From positions 4,836,001 through 4,900,000 of the forward strand of contig NZ_CP063400.1 of NCBI RefSeq assembly GCF_021729865.1: DNA of 64,000 nt. The letters run 5' to 3'. This DNA is from Hydrogenophaga sp. SL48 (lineage in GTDB: Bacteria; Pseudomonadota; Gammaproteobacteria; Burkholderiales; Burkholderiaceae_C). Both the position numbers and the translations under genes were made by a program. Shown here piece by piece: positions 16,631 to 28,663 of this stretch (positions are counted from its first letter, which is position 1; every line of letters begins with the position of its first letter). Below the pieces are notes generated by a model. That model searched no databases and was not told where the DNA came from. It saw nothing but the letters and a program-made list of their open reading frames with translations.

Positions 16631-17509
16631 ATGGCTGCAGAAGGTATCGGTCCCACCCCTGGTGAGTACATTCGCCACCACTTGACCCATCTGACGAACC
16701 AGAAGCAGGGCTTCATCGTCGACTTTTCGGTCATCAACATCGACTCCGTCATCTTCAGCTCGCTGCTGGGTGCGATCGTGTGTTTCTTCCTCTGGCGTGC
16801 GGCGCGCACGGCGCACGCCGGTGTGCCGGGTCGTTTCCAGGCGGCGGTGGAAATGCTGGTCGAGATGGTGGACAGCCAGGCGAAGGGCGTGATCCACAAC
16901 GCCCACAGCCGCAAGCTGGTCGCCCCGCTGGCGCTCACCGTGTTCTGCTGGATCTTCGCCATGAACTTCATGGACATGCTGCCGGTGGATCTGCTCCCGA
17001 AGATCTGGGAGGGGATTTATGGCGCTGCTGGCCACGATCCGCACCACGCCTACCTGCGTGTCGTGCCCACCGCCGACCTCTCCACCACGCTGGGCCTGTC
17101 GGTCTCCGTGCTGCTGATGTGTGTGTTCTACAACCTCAAGATCAAGGGTCTGGGCGGTTGGGCGCACGAATTGGTGACCGCCCCGTTCGGCACCAGCAAG
17201 AATCCTGTCTGGGCGCTCCTTCTGGGTGTGACCAACTTCCTGATGCAGATGATCGAGTTCGTGGCGAAGACGGTTTCGCACGGCATGCGGTTGTTTGGCA
17301 ACATGTTCGCGGGTGAACTGGTGTTCATGCTGATCGCGCTGCTGGGTGGCTTCGCCTCCCTCTCGTTGTCGGGTGGGCTCTTCTTCGTCGGACACGTGAT
17401 CGCAGGCACGGTGTGGACCTTGTTCCATATCCTGGTCATCACCTTGCAGGCGTTCATTTTCATGATGCTGGCCCTGATTTATCTGGGTCAAGCGCATGAC
17501 GCTCACTAA
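16631..17509 (+). CDS. atpB: ATP synthase Fo subunit a
   Basis: The 292-residue membrane protein forms the proton half-channels against the c-ring. The key arginine lies in the SHGMRLFGNMFAGE helix, and the C-terminal ALIYLGQAHDAH end is typical of betaproteobacterial AtpB. ATG 16631 (MAAEGIGPTPGEYI) is chosen over a TTG at 16616. It is 15 bases downstream of atpI. Confidence 0.97.
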   Translation: MAAEGIGPTPGEYIRHHLTHLTNQKQGFIVDFSVINIDSVIFSSLLGAIVCFFLWRAARTAHAGVPGRFQAAVEMLVEMVDSQAKGVIHNAHSRKLVAPLALTVFCWIFAMNFMDMLPVDLLPKIWEGIYGAAGHDPHHAYLRVVPTADLSTTLGLSVSVLLMCVFYNLKIKGLGGWAHELVTAPFGTSKNPVWALLLGVTNFLMQMIEFVAKTVSHGMRLFGNMFAGELVFMLIALLGGFASLSLSGGLFFVGHVIAGTVWTLFHILVITLQAFIFMMLALIYLGQAHDAH

Positions 17510-17839
<330 letters not shown>

Positions 17840-17963
17840 TGGGTTTTGCTGCCGTGCGCGGCGGCGCCCCGCAGGCCGGTTGGTTCTGGTCTGCAATCCG
17901 GTGGCCCGCTGACGCTGCAGCAAGCGCGTCACCACTCTTGTCAACACACAGAAAGGCGTTGCG

Positions 17964-18434
17964 ATGAATATCAATGCAACCCTCTTTGCGCAGGCTGTCG
18001 TCTTTGCGATCCTGGTGTGGTTCACGATGAAATTCGTGTGGCCCCCGATCGCCAAAGCTCTTGACGAGCGTGCGTTGAAGATTTCCGAAGGACTGGCATC
18101 GGCCGAGAAGGCCAAGTCCGAACTGGCCGTGGCCAACAAGCGCGTGGAAGCAGAGTTGAGCCAGTCGCGCAACGAGGCCGCCACCCGCCTGGCCGACGCC
18201 GAGCGCCGTGCCCAGACCGTGATCGAAGAGGCGAAAGCCCGCGCCACGGACGAAGCAGCCAAGATCGTGGCCGCCGCACGCCAGGAAGCCGAACAGCAGG
18301 TCGTCAAGGCCCGTGAAGCGCTGCGCGAAGAAGTGGCCGCACTGGCCGTCAAGGGTGCCGAGCAGATCCTCAAGCGCGAAGTCAACGCCGGCGTTCACGC
18401 CGAGTTGCTGGGTCGCCTGAAGACCGAACTCTGA
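17964..18434 (+). CDS. atpF: ATP synthase Fo subunit b
   Basis: The 156-residue protein has one N-terminal membrane helix ([22 protein letters not shown]) followed by a long Ala/Glu/Lys-rich coiled coil, as expected for the peripheral stalk. It separates from atpE by 124 bases, unusually long for this operon; the spacer is GC-rich and could hold a processing or attenuation signal. The ribosome-binding site AGAAAGG lies about 8 bases before the ATG. Confidence 0.96.
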   Translation: MNINATLFAQAVVFAILVWFTMKFVWPPIAKALDERALKISEGLASAEKAKSELAVANKRVEAELSQSRNEAATRLADAERRAQTVIEEAKARATDEAAKIVAAARQEAEQQVVKAREALREEVAALAVKGAEQILKREVNAGVHAELLGRLKTEL

Positions 18435-18487
18435 ATCGCCTGACGCTCACGTTCCATTCGATACCCGCAGGCATCCAAAGGTAGACC

Positions 18488-19018
18488 ATGGCCGAAATTG
18501 CCACCATTGCCCGCCCCTACGCCGAGGCGCTGTTCCAGTCCGCTGGTGCTGACGCGGCCGGTACCGCCGTCTGGCTCGATGAGCTGGCCGCAGTTGCTTC
18601 CAATGAGCAGCTCCGCCAGTTCGCCGATGCGCCCAAGTCCTCGTCCGAGCAGGTGTTCGGCGTCATCACCGGTGTGCTCAAGAATGCACTGCCGGTCATG
18701 GCCCAGAACTTCCTGCGAACGGTGATCGACAACGGCCGCATTGCCGCCTTGCCCGAAATCGCAGCGCAGTTCCGCGTGTTGAAGAACGCCCAGCAGGGCA
18801 GTTTCGACGCCGTGGTGCACAGCGCCTTCGAGATGGACAGCGCTGCGCTGGCCGATCTCTCGGGTGTGCTGGAAAAACGCTTTGGCCGCAAGCTCAACCT
18901 GCAGGTCCAACTGCAGCCCGATCTGATCGGTGGTGTGCGTGTGGTGGTGGGCGACGAGGTGCTCGACACCTCGATCAAAGCCCGCCTGGAACAAATGAAA
19001 CTGGCCCTGACGGCTTGA
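18488..19018 (+). CDS. atpH: ATP synthase F1 subunit delta
   Basis: The 176-residue delta subunit connects the peripheral stalk to the top of F1. It begins [17 protein letters not shown] and ends in the conserved [23 protein letters not shown] block. It sits in normal order between atpF and atpA, 53 bases after atpF. Confidence 0.97.
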   Translation: MAEIATIARPYAEALFQSAGADAAGTAVWLDELAAVASNEQLRQFADAPKSSSEQVFGVITGVLKNALPVMAQNFLRTVIDNGRIAALPEIAAQFRVLKNAQQGSFDAVVHSAFEMDSAALADLSGVLEKRFGRKLNLQVQLQPDLIGGVRVVVGDEVLDTSIKARLEQMKLALTA

Positions 19019-19077
19019 TTGCCCGACAGCCCATCGCAGTGCGCCCTCATCCCATTTAACGAAAGAAGGAAAGAGTC

Positions 19078-20634
<1,557 letters not shown>

Positions 20635-20665
20635 TCCGGCCCATTGACCCGATAAAGGAGCAGCA

Positions 20666-21532
20666 ATGGCAGCAGGCAAGGAAATACGCGGCAAGATCAA
20701 ATCGGTGGAGAACACCAAGAAGATCACCAAAGCCATGGAAATGGTCGCCGCCTCCAAAATGCGCAAGGCGCAGGACCGCATGCGTGCGGCCCGGCCTTAC
20801 GCCGAAAAAGTGCGTCAGATCACCGGCAACCTGAGCCGTGCGAACCCGGAGTACACGCACCCGTTCATGCAGACCAACGACGCCAAGACCGCCGGTTTTG
20901 TCGTGGTCACGACCGACAAAGGTCTGTGCGGCGGCATGAACACCAACGTGCTGCGTGCACTCACGAACCAGCTCAAGGATCTGCAGAGCAAAGGCGTGAG
21001 CGCTGAGGCCGTGGCCATTGGCAACAAGGGCCTGGGCTTTCTCAACCGCATCAACGCCAAGGTGGTGTCCAGCGCTGTCGGCCTGGGGGACACGCCCCAC
21101 CTCGACAAGCTGATCGGCCCCGTCAAGGTGCTGCTCGATGCATACACCGAAGGTCGCATCAACGCGGTCTACCTCTGCTACACCCGCTTCATCAACACGA
21201 TGAAACAGGAAGCGGTGTCCGAGCAGCTGTTGCCCCTGAATGCGGGCGACCTGCAGGATGGTGCAAAAGGCCGGGACTGGGATTACGTCTACGAGCCCGA
21301 TGCGGCCTCCGTGATCGACGAGCTGCTGCTGCGTTATGTGGAAGCCCAGGTCTACCAGGCCGTCGCCGAGAACATGGCTTCGGAGCAGTCCGCGCGCATG
21401 GTGGCCATGAAGGCCGCCACCGACAACGCCGGCAGCGTCATCGGCGAACTCAAGCTGGTCTACAACAAGACCCGTCAGGCCGCGATCACGAAAGAACTTT
21501 CGGAAATCGTCGCTGGCGCCGCAGCGGTCTGA
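20666..21532 (+). CDS. atpG: ATP synthase F1 subunit gamma
   Basis: The 288-residue central rotor shaft. The N-terminal coiled-coil helix ([26 protein letters not shown]) and C-terminal helix ([36 protein letters not shown]) are both conserved. The gene starts 31 bases after atpA with an AAAGGAG ribosome-binding site. Confidence 0.98.
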   Translation: MAAGKEIRGKIKSVENTKKITKAMEMVAASKMRKAQDRMRAARPYAEKVRQITGNLSRANPEYTHPFMQTNDAKTAGFVVVTTDKGLCGGMNTNVLRALTNQLKDLQSKGVSAEAVAIGNKGLGFLNRINAKVVSSAVGLGDTPHLDKLIGPVKVLLDAYTEGRINAVYLCYTRFINTMKQEAVSEQLLPLNAGDLQDGAKGRDWDYVYEPDAASVIDELLLRYVEAQVYQAVAENMASEQSARMVAMKAATDNAGSVIGELKLVYNKTRQAAITKELSEIVAGAAAV

Positions 21533-21564
21533 AGCAGCCGTTCAACAGAATTCAGAGAATTTAA

Positions 21565-22983
<1,419 letters not shown>

Positions 22984-23051
22984 GCATGACCGGGGCCGCG
23001 CAAGCGGTTCCTCATCGCTGAAACCTCTTTCACCTTTTCTCTGGAGTAACT

Positions 23052-23468
23052 ATGAGCACCATCCACGTCGATGTGGTCAGCGCCGAGGAGTCCATCTTCT
23101 CCGGTGAAGCCAAGTTCGTGGCCCTGCCGGGTGAAGCCGGTGAGCTGGGCATCCTGCCCGGTCACATCCCGCTGATCACCCGCATCAAGCCCGGTGCCGT
23201 GCGCATCGAAAAAGCCGACGGTGGCGAAGAGTTCGTGTTCGTGGCCGGTGGCATTTTGGAGGTGCAGCCGCACTGCATCACCGTGCTGTCCGACACCGCC
23301 ATCCGTGGCAAGGACCTGGACGAAGCCAAGGCCACCGACGCGCGCAAGCACGCCGAAGAAGCGGTCAAGAACGCCAAGAGCGATATCGACCTGGCCAAGG
23401 CCACGTCCGAGCTGGCGGTCATGGCCGCCCAGATCGCCGCGCTGCGCAAATACCGTCAGAAAAAGTGA
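23052..23468 (+). CDS. atpC: ATP synthase F1 subunit epsilon
   Basis: The 138-residue protein has the N-terminal beta-sandwich ([37 protein letters not shown]) and the C-terminal two-helix hairpin that can insert into F1 and inhibit ATP hydrolysis. It is the last gene of the atp operon and is followed by a terminator. Confidence 0.97.
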   Translation: MSTIHVDVVSAEESIFSGEAKFVALPGEAGELGILPGHIPLITRIKPGAVRIEKADGGEEFVFVAGGILEVQPHCITVLSDTAIRGKDLDEAKATDARKHAEEAVKNAKSDIDLAKATSELAVMAAQIAALRKYRQKK

Positions 23469-23490
23469 CATGCCTTCGCGCGTTGCATGA

Positions 23491-23517
23491 AAAAGCCGGC
23501 ACATGCCGGCTTTTTTT
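23491..23517 (+). terminator. Intrinsic terminator of the atp operon
   Basis: Stem AGCCGGC (23494-23500) / GCCGGCT with an ACAT loop, an A-run before and seven T after. It starts 22 bases after the atpC stop. Confidence 0.93.
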
Positions 23518-23588
23518 CGTCGAGGCGTGGCAGGCTCTGGTGGCGGTGGGATCATTGATGGAAGGTGAACATCCCGGATGAACAAGCG

Positions 23589-24158
23589 ATGACCTCGATA
23601 TTTGAAAGCCCTGAAATGGCGCCGGAAGAGGTGGCGGCTCGGTTGCTGGTGACGCCGTCCGCGCTGGATGACCTGACCCTGGGCGATGCCATGCGTGTCG
23701 TCGCCTACATGCGTCCCCACCGGATCAAGTCCGGCACCGTCTTCATTCACGAGGGTGAGGTCAAGCGCAACGACTACATGTTGCTGGTGCTGGAAGGGGA
23801 CATCTCGGTGGAGAACGAACTGCCTGGCCACGAGGGCAGCATGGTGGTCAACATCATCGGCCCCGGACATCTCATCGGCGAGATGGGGGTGCTCGATGGC
23901 TCGCCGCGTTCGGCCACCTGCACCGCCACCACCGACATCGCCGCCGCGGTGCTGTCCCGCACGGCGCTCATGCGTCTGCTCAAGGCCGAGCCCGCTGTGG
24001 GTGCCCGGCTGCTGCTGGCCATTTCCAAGCGCATGGCCGACCGGCTGCGCGAAACCACCCGCAAGTTGCGAACGTTTGCCCAGATGAACAAGGCCCTGCA
24101 GCAGGAGCTTCAGGTGGTGATGAACAACCGCACCCCCCGCAGCGGCAGGAAGCACTGA
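23589..24158 (+). CDS. Cyclic-nucleotide-binding domain protein without DNA-binding domain
   Basis: The 189-residue protein carries one Crp-type cyclic-nucleotide-binding domain (GTVFIHEGEVKRNDYMLLVLEGDISV, then GPGHLIGEMGVLDGSPRSATCTA, which resembles the phosphate-binding cassette). After it come a helix and a short basic, possibly coiled-coil tail; there is no helix-turn-helix. It therefore probably senses a nucleotide or acts through protein contacts rather than as a transcription factor. ATG 23589 is preferred over a GTG eight codons upstream. Its stop is 4 bases from the stop of the converging TPM gene. Confidence 0.82.
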   Translation: MTSIFESPEMAPEEVAARLLVTPSALDDLTLGDAMRVVAYMRPHRIKSGTVFIHEGEVKRNDYMLLVLEGDISVENELPGHEGSMVVNIIGPGHLIGEMGVLDGSPRSATCTATTDIAAAVLSRTALMRLLKAEPAVGARLLLAISKRMADRLRETTRKLRTFAQMNKALQQELQVVMNNRTPRSGRKH

Positions 24159-24162
24159 GGGC

Positions 24163-24690
24163 TCAAGCCCTGACCACGCTGTCGGGCAGCTCGTTGGGGC
24201 TGACCCCGTCATCCCCGGTCGGGAAATGTGCCACGAGCAGGGCCGACACTTCTTCGAGCGCCTGCGTCAAGCCGTCCTCAAACTCACCCGACCTCAGGCG
24301 TGCCCCGAGGCGATCGACGATGGCCTGCCACTGGGCGTGATCGACGTGCGCGCTCAAGGCCCGGTCGGCGACGAACTCGATGGCGTGCTCGGCCAGCAGC
24401 AGGTAGATCAGCACGCCGTTGTTGTGCTCGGTGTCCCACACCCCCAGGCGTCCGAACCAGCTCACAGCGCGCTCCCTGGTCAGCATGCCCACGCTGGTGG
24501 TCCGGTCGAGGCGCCACAGGTAGGACAGCGGCAGCGCCGCCTCCACACACAGGCGGACCTCCCCCGAGTGGCGGGTTTCGCTTGCCGCGACCCGTTGGGC
24601 GAGGCGCTGCGCCATGTCGTCGGGGATGAGACGGTGGGTGTCGGCGCTGTCGAGCCAGCGGTGTTTGAGGATGCGCAGAAATTTGTTCAT
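24163..24690 (-). CDS. TPM-domain protein, short form
   Basis: The 175-residue protein has a TPM-type domain (HSGEVRLCVEAALPLSYL, GVLIYLLLAEHAIEFVADRALSAH, FEDGLTQALEEVSALLVAHFP) but neither a signal peptide nor a Gly-rich tail. TPM domains occur in phosphatase-like and LemA-associated proteins; the function in bacteria is unclear. It is 5 bases downstream of a longer TPM gene and forms an operon with it and lemA. The ATG at 24690 starts MNKFLRILKHRWLD. Confidence 0.83.
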   Translation of the reverse strand: MNKFLRILKHRWLDSADTHRLIPDDMAQRLAQRVAASETRHSGEVRLCVEAALPLSYLWRLDRTTSVGMLTRERAVSWFGRLGVWDTEHNNGVLIYLLLAEHAIEFVADRALSAHVDHAQWQAIVDRLGARLRSGEFEDGLTQALEEVSALLVAHFPTGDDGVSPNELPDSVVRA

Positions 24691-24695
24691 CACGA

Positions 24696-25604
24696 TCACC
24701 AGCCGCCCGAAGCGCCGCCGCCACCGAAGTTGCCACCACCCCCCGAGCTGAAGCCGCCACCGCCGCCAAAGCCGCCGCTGCCGCCACCAAAACCGCCCCC
24801 GCCCCAGGAACCACCGCCCCCCCGCCCGCCGCGGCCGGAACTCGGCATGGACGGCAACATCTGCAAAAAGAGCGCGGCGAGCATGGCCAGCAGGCCGGCA
24901 CCCACCGACAGCCAGACCACGGCGGTCAACACCCAGGCCAGCCCGCCGGCCCCGGCGCCTGTCAGCAAGGTGCCCAGCTTGTTGCCGAAGATGCTGCGCA
25001 GCACGGCGGACCCGATGGGCACGGCAAACGCGAGAAAGATCAGGATGTCCAGCGGCGCCATCCCGCCGACACCGGATGCGGGCGGGCCGTCGCCGGGCAG
25101 CGGCAGGTCCTCGCCGGCCACACGGGCCAGGATCTGGTCCACCCCGGCCTGGATGCCGCCGGCGTAGTCGTTGTTGCGGAACGCGGGCGCCACGGCCTGG
25201 TCGATGATGCGGCGCGCCATGAGGTCGGGCAAGGCGCCTTCCAGCACCTTGCTGGTGGCGATGCGCATGCGCCGGTCGTTCTTGGCCACCACGAACAGCA
25301 CACCATCGCCCACGTCCTTGCGTCCGATCTTCCACGCGTCACCCAGGCGCTGCGTGTAGTCGGCGATGTCCTCGGGCTGGGTGGTGGGCACGATCACCAC
25401 CGCCACCTGGGTGCCGCGCTCCGCCTCGAACGCCGCCAGCCGGGCTTCCAGCGACGCGATGCTGGCCGCGTCCAGGGTGCCCGTCTGGTCCGTCACGCGC
25501 GCCCGCAACTCGGGCAGGGGCAGCACGCCCTGTGCATGGGCCGAGACAGCGCCCACGAGCCAGAGCGCGCCCAACAGCAGCGCGCGGAACCAGCGGACGG
25601 TCAT
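24696..25604 (-). CDS. TPM-domain membrane protein (YgcG-like) with Gly/Ser-rich C-terminus
   Basis: A 302-residue protein: signal peptide (to AHAQG, about residue 25), a periplasmic TPM domain (VTDQTGTLDAASIASLEARL, TQVAVVIVPTTQPEDIADY, GVLFVVAKNDRRMRIATS), two or three hydrophobic segments (about 183-270) and a very glycine-rich tail ending GGGGASGGW. This layout matches the YgcG group that accompanies LemA. Its start overlaps the lemA stop by 4 bases. Confidence 0.88.
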   Translation of the reverse strand: MTVRWFRALLLGALWLVGAVSAHAQGVLPLPELRARVTDQTGTLDAASIASLEARLAAFEAERGTQVAVVIVPTTQPEDIADYTQRLGDAWKIGRKDVGDGVLFVVAKNDRRMRIATSKVLEGALPDLMARRIIDQAVAPAFRNNDYAGGIQAGVDQILARVAGEDLPLPGDGPPASGVGGMAPLDILIFLAFAVPIGSAVLRSIFGNKLGTLLTGAGAGGLAWVLTAVVWLSVGAGLLAMLAALFLQMLPSMPSSGRGGRGGGGSWGGGGFGGGSGGFGGGGGFSSGGGGNFGGGGASGGW

Positions 25605-26209
25605 GGCTTGTTGAAGTCCACCTTCGGCGGGGTGCTGATGGCCGCTTCGTCCGCCACCTGGAAGCCGGCCTTGGGCTTGTAACCAAACACCATGGCGGTC
25701 AGGTTGCTCGGGAAGCTGCGCGCCAGGACGTTGTAGGCCTGCACCGTCTCGATGTAGCGGTTGCGCGCCACGGTGATGCGGTTTTCGGTGCCTTCGAGCT
25801 GCACGCGCAGGTCGCTGAAGGCCTGGTTGGCCTTCAGGTTGGGGTACTGCTCCACGACCACCATCAGGCGGCTCAATGCACTGCCCACCTCGCCCTGCGC
25901 GGCCTGGAATTTTTCCATCGCTGCCGGATCGTTCACCATCTCGGGCGTCACCTGGATCGATGTGGCTTTGGAGCGCGCCTCGATCACCTTGGTCAGCGTG
26001 TCCTGTTCGAAACTGGCCTCGCCCTTGACAGTGGCGACGATGTTGGGGATCAGGTCGGCTCGGCGCTGGTACTGGTTGAGCACCTCGGACCAGGCCGACT
26101 TGCTCTTTTCATCCAGGCTCTGGAAATCGTTGTAGCCACAACCGGTGAGCCCGGCGGCGAGGCACAGGGCCAGCGCCCAGGTGGTGAGGGATTGGGTCAA
26201 AGCGCGCAT
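25601..26209 (-). CDS. lemA: LemA family protein
   Basis: The 202-residue LemA protein has a lipoprotein-like N-terminus ending LTGCGYN, then the conserved long helices (SEVLNQYQRRADLIPNIVATVKGEASFEQ, VVVEQYPNLKANQAF, VARNRYIETVQAYN, FPSNLTAMVFGYKPKAGFQ). The role is unknown; it commonly pairs with TPM proteins, as here. ATG 26209 is preceded by an excellent GGAGG and is chosen over an earlier in-frame start. Confidence 0.93.
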   Translation of the reverse strand: MRALTQSLTTWALALCLAAGLTGCGYNDFQSLDEKSKSAWSEVLNQYQRRADLIPNIVATVKGEASFEQDTLTKVIEARSKATSIQVTPEMVNDPAAMEKFQAAQGEVGSALSRLMVVVEQYPNLKANQAFSDLRVQLEGTENRITVARNRYIETVQAYNVLARSFPSNLTAMVFGYKPKAGFQVADEAAISTPPKVDFNKP

Positions 26210-26398
26210 GAAACCTCCATCGGCCGACGTTGCGGCCACAGGTGAAAAAGGGCAAGGCCCGGAACTCTCGCGGACTATACCCCCAGGACTTCTGCGCCGG
26301 TCACCCGATAGCGGCCATGCGGCAGAGGGTCATCCGAAGGGCGGCACCCGGAAGCACAAGGACGCCGCCAGCCGCCGGGCGCACGGCAAAATAGGCCC

Positions 26399-26836
26399 AT
26401 GCGCAAACCCAAAATGCCTCCGGGCTCCGCCGACGACACCGAACACGCGTTCTACGACGCGCTGCAGCACGGTGACCTCGAACGCCTCATGGCCTGCTGG
26501 GCCGACGAAGAGGACATCGTGTGCGTGCACCCCGGCGGACCGCGCCTGGTGGGGCCGGCCGCGATCCGCGCGGCCTTCGAGGCCCTGTTCTCGAACGGCA
26601 GCGTCAAGGCCCACCCGGAGCGGGTGCGCCGGCAGGACGCGGGCGGTTGCAGCGTGCACAGCGTGGTCGAGCGGGTCGAGGTGCTGACCGACGACGGGCT
26701 CGCGCACGCCTGGGTGGTGGCCACCAACGTCTACGCCAAGACGGCGCAGGGCTGGCGCCTGGTGGCGCACCACGCGAGCCCGGGCAGCCGCACGGAACCC
26801 GACGACGCGCTGAGTGCGCCCACGGTGTTGCACTGA
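26399..26836 (+). CDS. NTF2-like/SnoaL-like domain protein
   Basis: The 145-residue protein shows the NTF2-like cone fold pattern (DTEHAFYDALQHGDLERLMACWADEEDIVCVHPGG, AHAWVVATNVYAKTAQGWRLVAHHASPG). Such domains bind small ligands or act as simple enzymes; no catalytic set can be assigned. It lies just upstream of a YheT-like hydrolase on the same strand. The spacer before it shows no recognisable promoter. Confidence 0.83.
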   Translation: MRKPKMPPGSADDTEHAFYDALQHGDLERLMACWADEEDIVCVHPGGPRLVGPAAIRAAFEALFSNGSVKAHPERVRRQDAGGCSVHSVVERVEVLTDDGLAHAWVVATNVYAKTAQGWRLVAHHASPGSRTEPDDALSAPTVLH

Positions 26837-26876
26837 GCCTGTGGTCCCTTTGCACCCTTCGCTCCTGCCTTCTTCG

Positions 26877-28004
26877 ATGAGCTTCGCGCAACGGTACCGG
26901 GCGCCCTGGTGGCTGCCGGGCGGCAACGCCCAGACGCTGTGGGCGGCGTTGTACGCGCGCCGCCACTGGGGCCCTGCGCCCACCTGGCAGCGCCAGCGCT
27001 GGACCACGCCCGACGGCGACTTCATCGACGTGGACACGGCCCGGCACGCCAGCGCCCCCGACGCGCCCCTGCTGGTGTTGTTCCATGGCCTGGAGGGCTC
27101 GTCGGCCAGCCAGTACGCGGTGGCGTTTGCCGATTTCGCCGCGTCGCAGGGCCTGGCGTTCGCGGTGCCCCATTTCCGGGGCTGCTCGGGCGAACTGAAC
27201 CTGGCGCCCCGGGCCTACCACTCGGGCGATTTTGATGAGATTGACTGGGTGCTCCGGCGCTTCGCTGCCGAGCATCCGGGGCGGCCGTTGCTGGCGGCCG
27301 GCGTTTCGCTGGGGGGCAACGCGCTGCTGCGCTGGGCGGGTGAAATGGGGCACAGCGCGGCGGACACGGTGCGAGCCGTGGCGGCGGTGTGTTCGCCGCT
27401 GGATCTGGCGGCGGGCGGGCACGCCATCGGGCGTGGCTTCAACCGGCTGGTCTACACGCGCATGTTCCTTTCCAGCATGGTGCCCAAGGCCTTGAAAAAA
27501 CTGGAACAGCACCCGGGCCTGTTCGACCGCGAGGCGCTGCTCGCCGCGCGCGATCTCTACGAGTTCGACAACCTGTTCACCGCGCCGCTGCACGGGTTCC
27601 GGGACACCGACGACTACTGGGCGCGCGCCTCGGCCAAGCCGGTGCTGCGCGACATCCGCGTGCCGGCGCTTGCGCTCAATGCGCGGAACGACCCGTTCGT
27701 CCCGGCGCCCTCGCTGCCCACCGCCGCCGAAGCCGGCAGCCACGTCACCCTCTGGCAACCTGCAGAGGGGGGGCATGTGGGGTTCCCGGTGTCGCTCGGC
27801 CCACTGGGCCTGCCGGGCCATGTGCGGGCGATGCCGGAGGCCGTGGGGCGATGGCTGATTCAGCAGCTTCCCCCCGAGGCGCCTTCGGCGCTTCTCCCTC
27901 AGGGGGCAACACCAGCGGCCCGGCAAAGCCGGTTCCGCGGTGTTCCCGGTCACGCCCCCTCGACCGACGCCGACGCTGCAGCTGAGCGGGAAACCGGGGT
28001 GTAA
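26877..28004 (+). CDS. YheT-like alpha/beta hydrolase with a repeat-derived C-terminus
   Basis: A 375-residue hydrolase of the YheT/AB-hydrolase type: PWWLPGGNAQTLWAAL near the N-terminus, HGLEGSSASQYA oxyanion region, nucleophile Ser in GVSLGGNALL, Asp in NARNDPF and His in GGHVGFP. The fold ends near WLIQQLPP (about residue 332); the following 40 or so residues are encoded by a gene-end repeat (27870-27946) and beyond and are not family sequence. ATG 26877 is chosen by comparison with the family; earlier in-frame starts overlap the upstream gene. Confidence 0.87.
   Translation: MSFAQRYRAPWWLPGGNAQTLWAALYARRHWGPAPTWQRQRWTTPDGDFIDVDTARHASAPDAPLLVLFHGLEGSSASQYAVAFADFAASQGLAFAVPHFRGCSGELNLAPRAYHSGDFDEIDWVLRRFAAEHPGRPLLAAGVSLGGNALLRWAGEMGHSAADTVRAVAAVCSPLDLAAGGHAIGRGFNRLVYTRMFLSSMVPKALKKLEQHPGLFDREALLAARDLYEFDNLFTAPLHGFRDTDDYWARASAKPVLRDIRVPALALNARNDPFVPAPSLPTAAEAGSHVTLWQPAEGGHVGFPVSLGPLGLPGHVRAMPEAVGRWLIQQLPPEAPSALLPQGATPAARQSRFRGVPGHAPSTDADAAAERETGV
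27870..27946 (-). repeat. Gene-end repeat, copy inside the hydrolase 3' end
   Basis: On the minus strand it reads CCGCGGAACCGGCTTTGCCGGGCCGC and then the CCCCCTGAGGG hairpin and the GAAGCGCCGAAGGCGC segment. The orientation is the same relative to the hydrolase gene as in the other copies, but here the coding frame runs through it instead of stopping first. Confidence 0.82.
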
Positions 28005-28011
28005 TCGCGAC

Positions 28012-28596
28012 ATGGATGACATCGTCAAAGCCGCCCTCGCCAAATGGCCCAACGTGCCGCACTGTGTCGGCTGGCTCGGGCTGGACGCGCGGGGCAACTG
28101 GTTCATGCGCGACGACCGCTGCCAGCGCAGCGGGCCGTTCGCGGTCGAGCCGGGCGAGGCGGTGATGGCGAGCAAGGGCTCGCTGCTCAAACACGACAAG
28201 CTCATCGACTTCATCCACCGCAACTGCGCGGCCGACGAGGCGGGCCAGTGGTTCTTCCAGAACGGGCCGCAGCGTGTCTACCTGGAGCTGGAGGCCACGC
28301 CCTTCATCTGGCGCCTGCAGCCCGATGGGCGTGTGCTGGCGCACAGCGGACAGGACGCGGGTGAGGCGCGCCAGAGCCTGCTCGATGAACTCGGGCGGCT
28401 GTACCTCGTGACGGCGCTCGGCATCGGTCTGGTGCACACCAGCGACATGGCGCTGGCCGCCGATACGGTGGAGGTCGGGCGGTGGACGCCCGAGCCGGTG
28501 CAGGCCGCCGCGTTGCCCGCCGACTGGGGTTTTGTGCGCAGCCCGCAGCGCCGGCAGTCGGGTGCCGCCGCGCCCTGGCTCGCACCGGCGGGCTGA
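28012..28596 (+). CDS. Conserved hypothetical protein (DUF-type)
   Basis: The 194-residue protein starts MDDIVKAALAKWPNVPHC, with features such as GWLGLDARGNWFMRDD and GQWFFQNGPQRVYLELEATPFIWRL. I recognise it as a conserved betaproteobacterial type without known function and do not assign a family number. No signal peptide or membrane segment is seen, so it is probably cytosolic. The start at 28012 follows the hydrolase stop by 7 bases; a strong terminator follows. Confidence 0.78.
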   Translation: MDDIVKAALAKWPNVPHCVGWLGLDARGNWFMRDDRCQRSGPFAVEPGEAVMASKGSLLKHDKLIDFIHRNCAADEAGQWFFQNGPQRVYLELEATPFIWRLQPDGRVLAHSGQDAGEARQSLLDELGRLYLVTALGIGLVHTSDMALAADTVEVGRWTPEPVQAAALPADWGFVRSPQRRQSGAAAPWLAPAG

Positions 28597-28615
28597 ACCT
28601 CGCCGACCCGGGCGC

Positions 28616-28646
28616 AAAAAAAAGCCGGTCAGTGACCGGCTTTTTT
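28616..28646. terminator. Bidirectional terminator
   Basis: A-run (28616-28623), 8-bp stem AGCCGGTC (28623-28630) / GACCGGCT (28634-28641) and T-run to 28646, between the hypothetical gene (+) and the cytochrome c gene (-). Confidence 0.92.
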
Positions 28647-28663
28647 GTGGGAGCGTGAAGGGC

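Noticed and set aside
24696..24850. Glycine-rich end of the TPM protein as a frame error
   Set aside because: Gly/Ser-rich tails are normal in YgcG-like proteins, and the frame has a proper stop next to the following gene.
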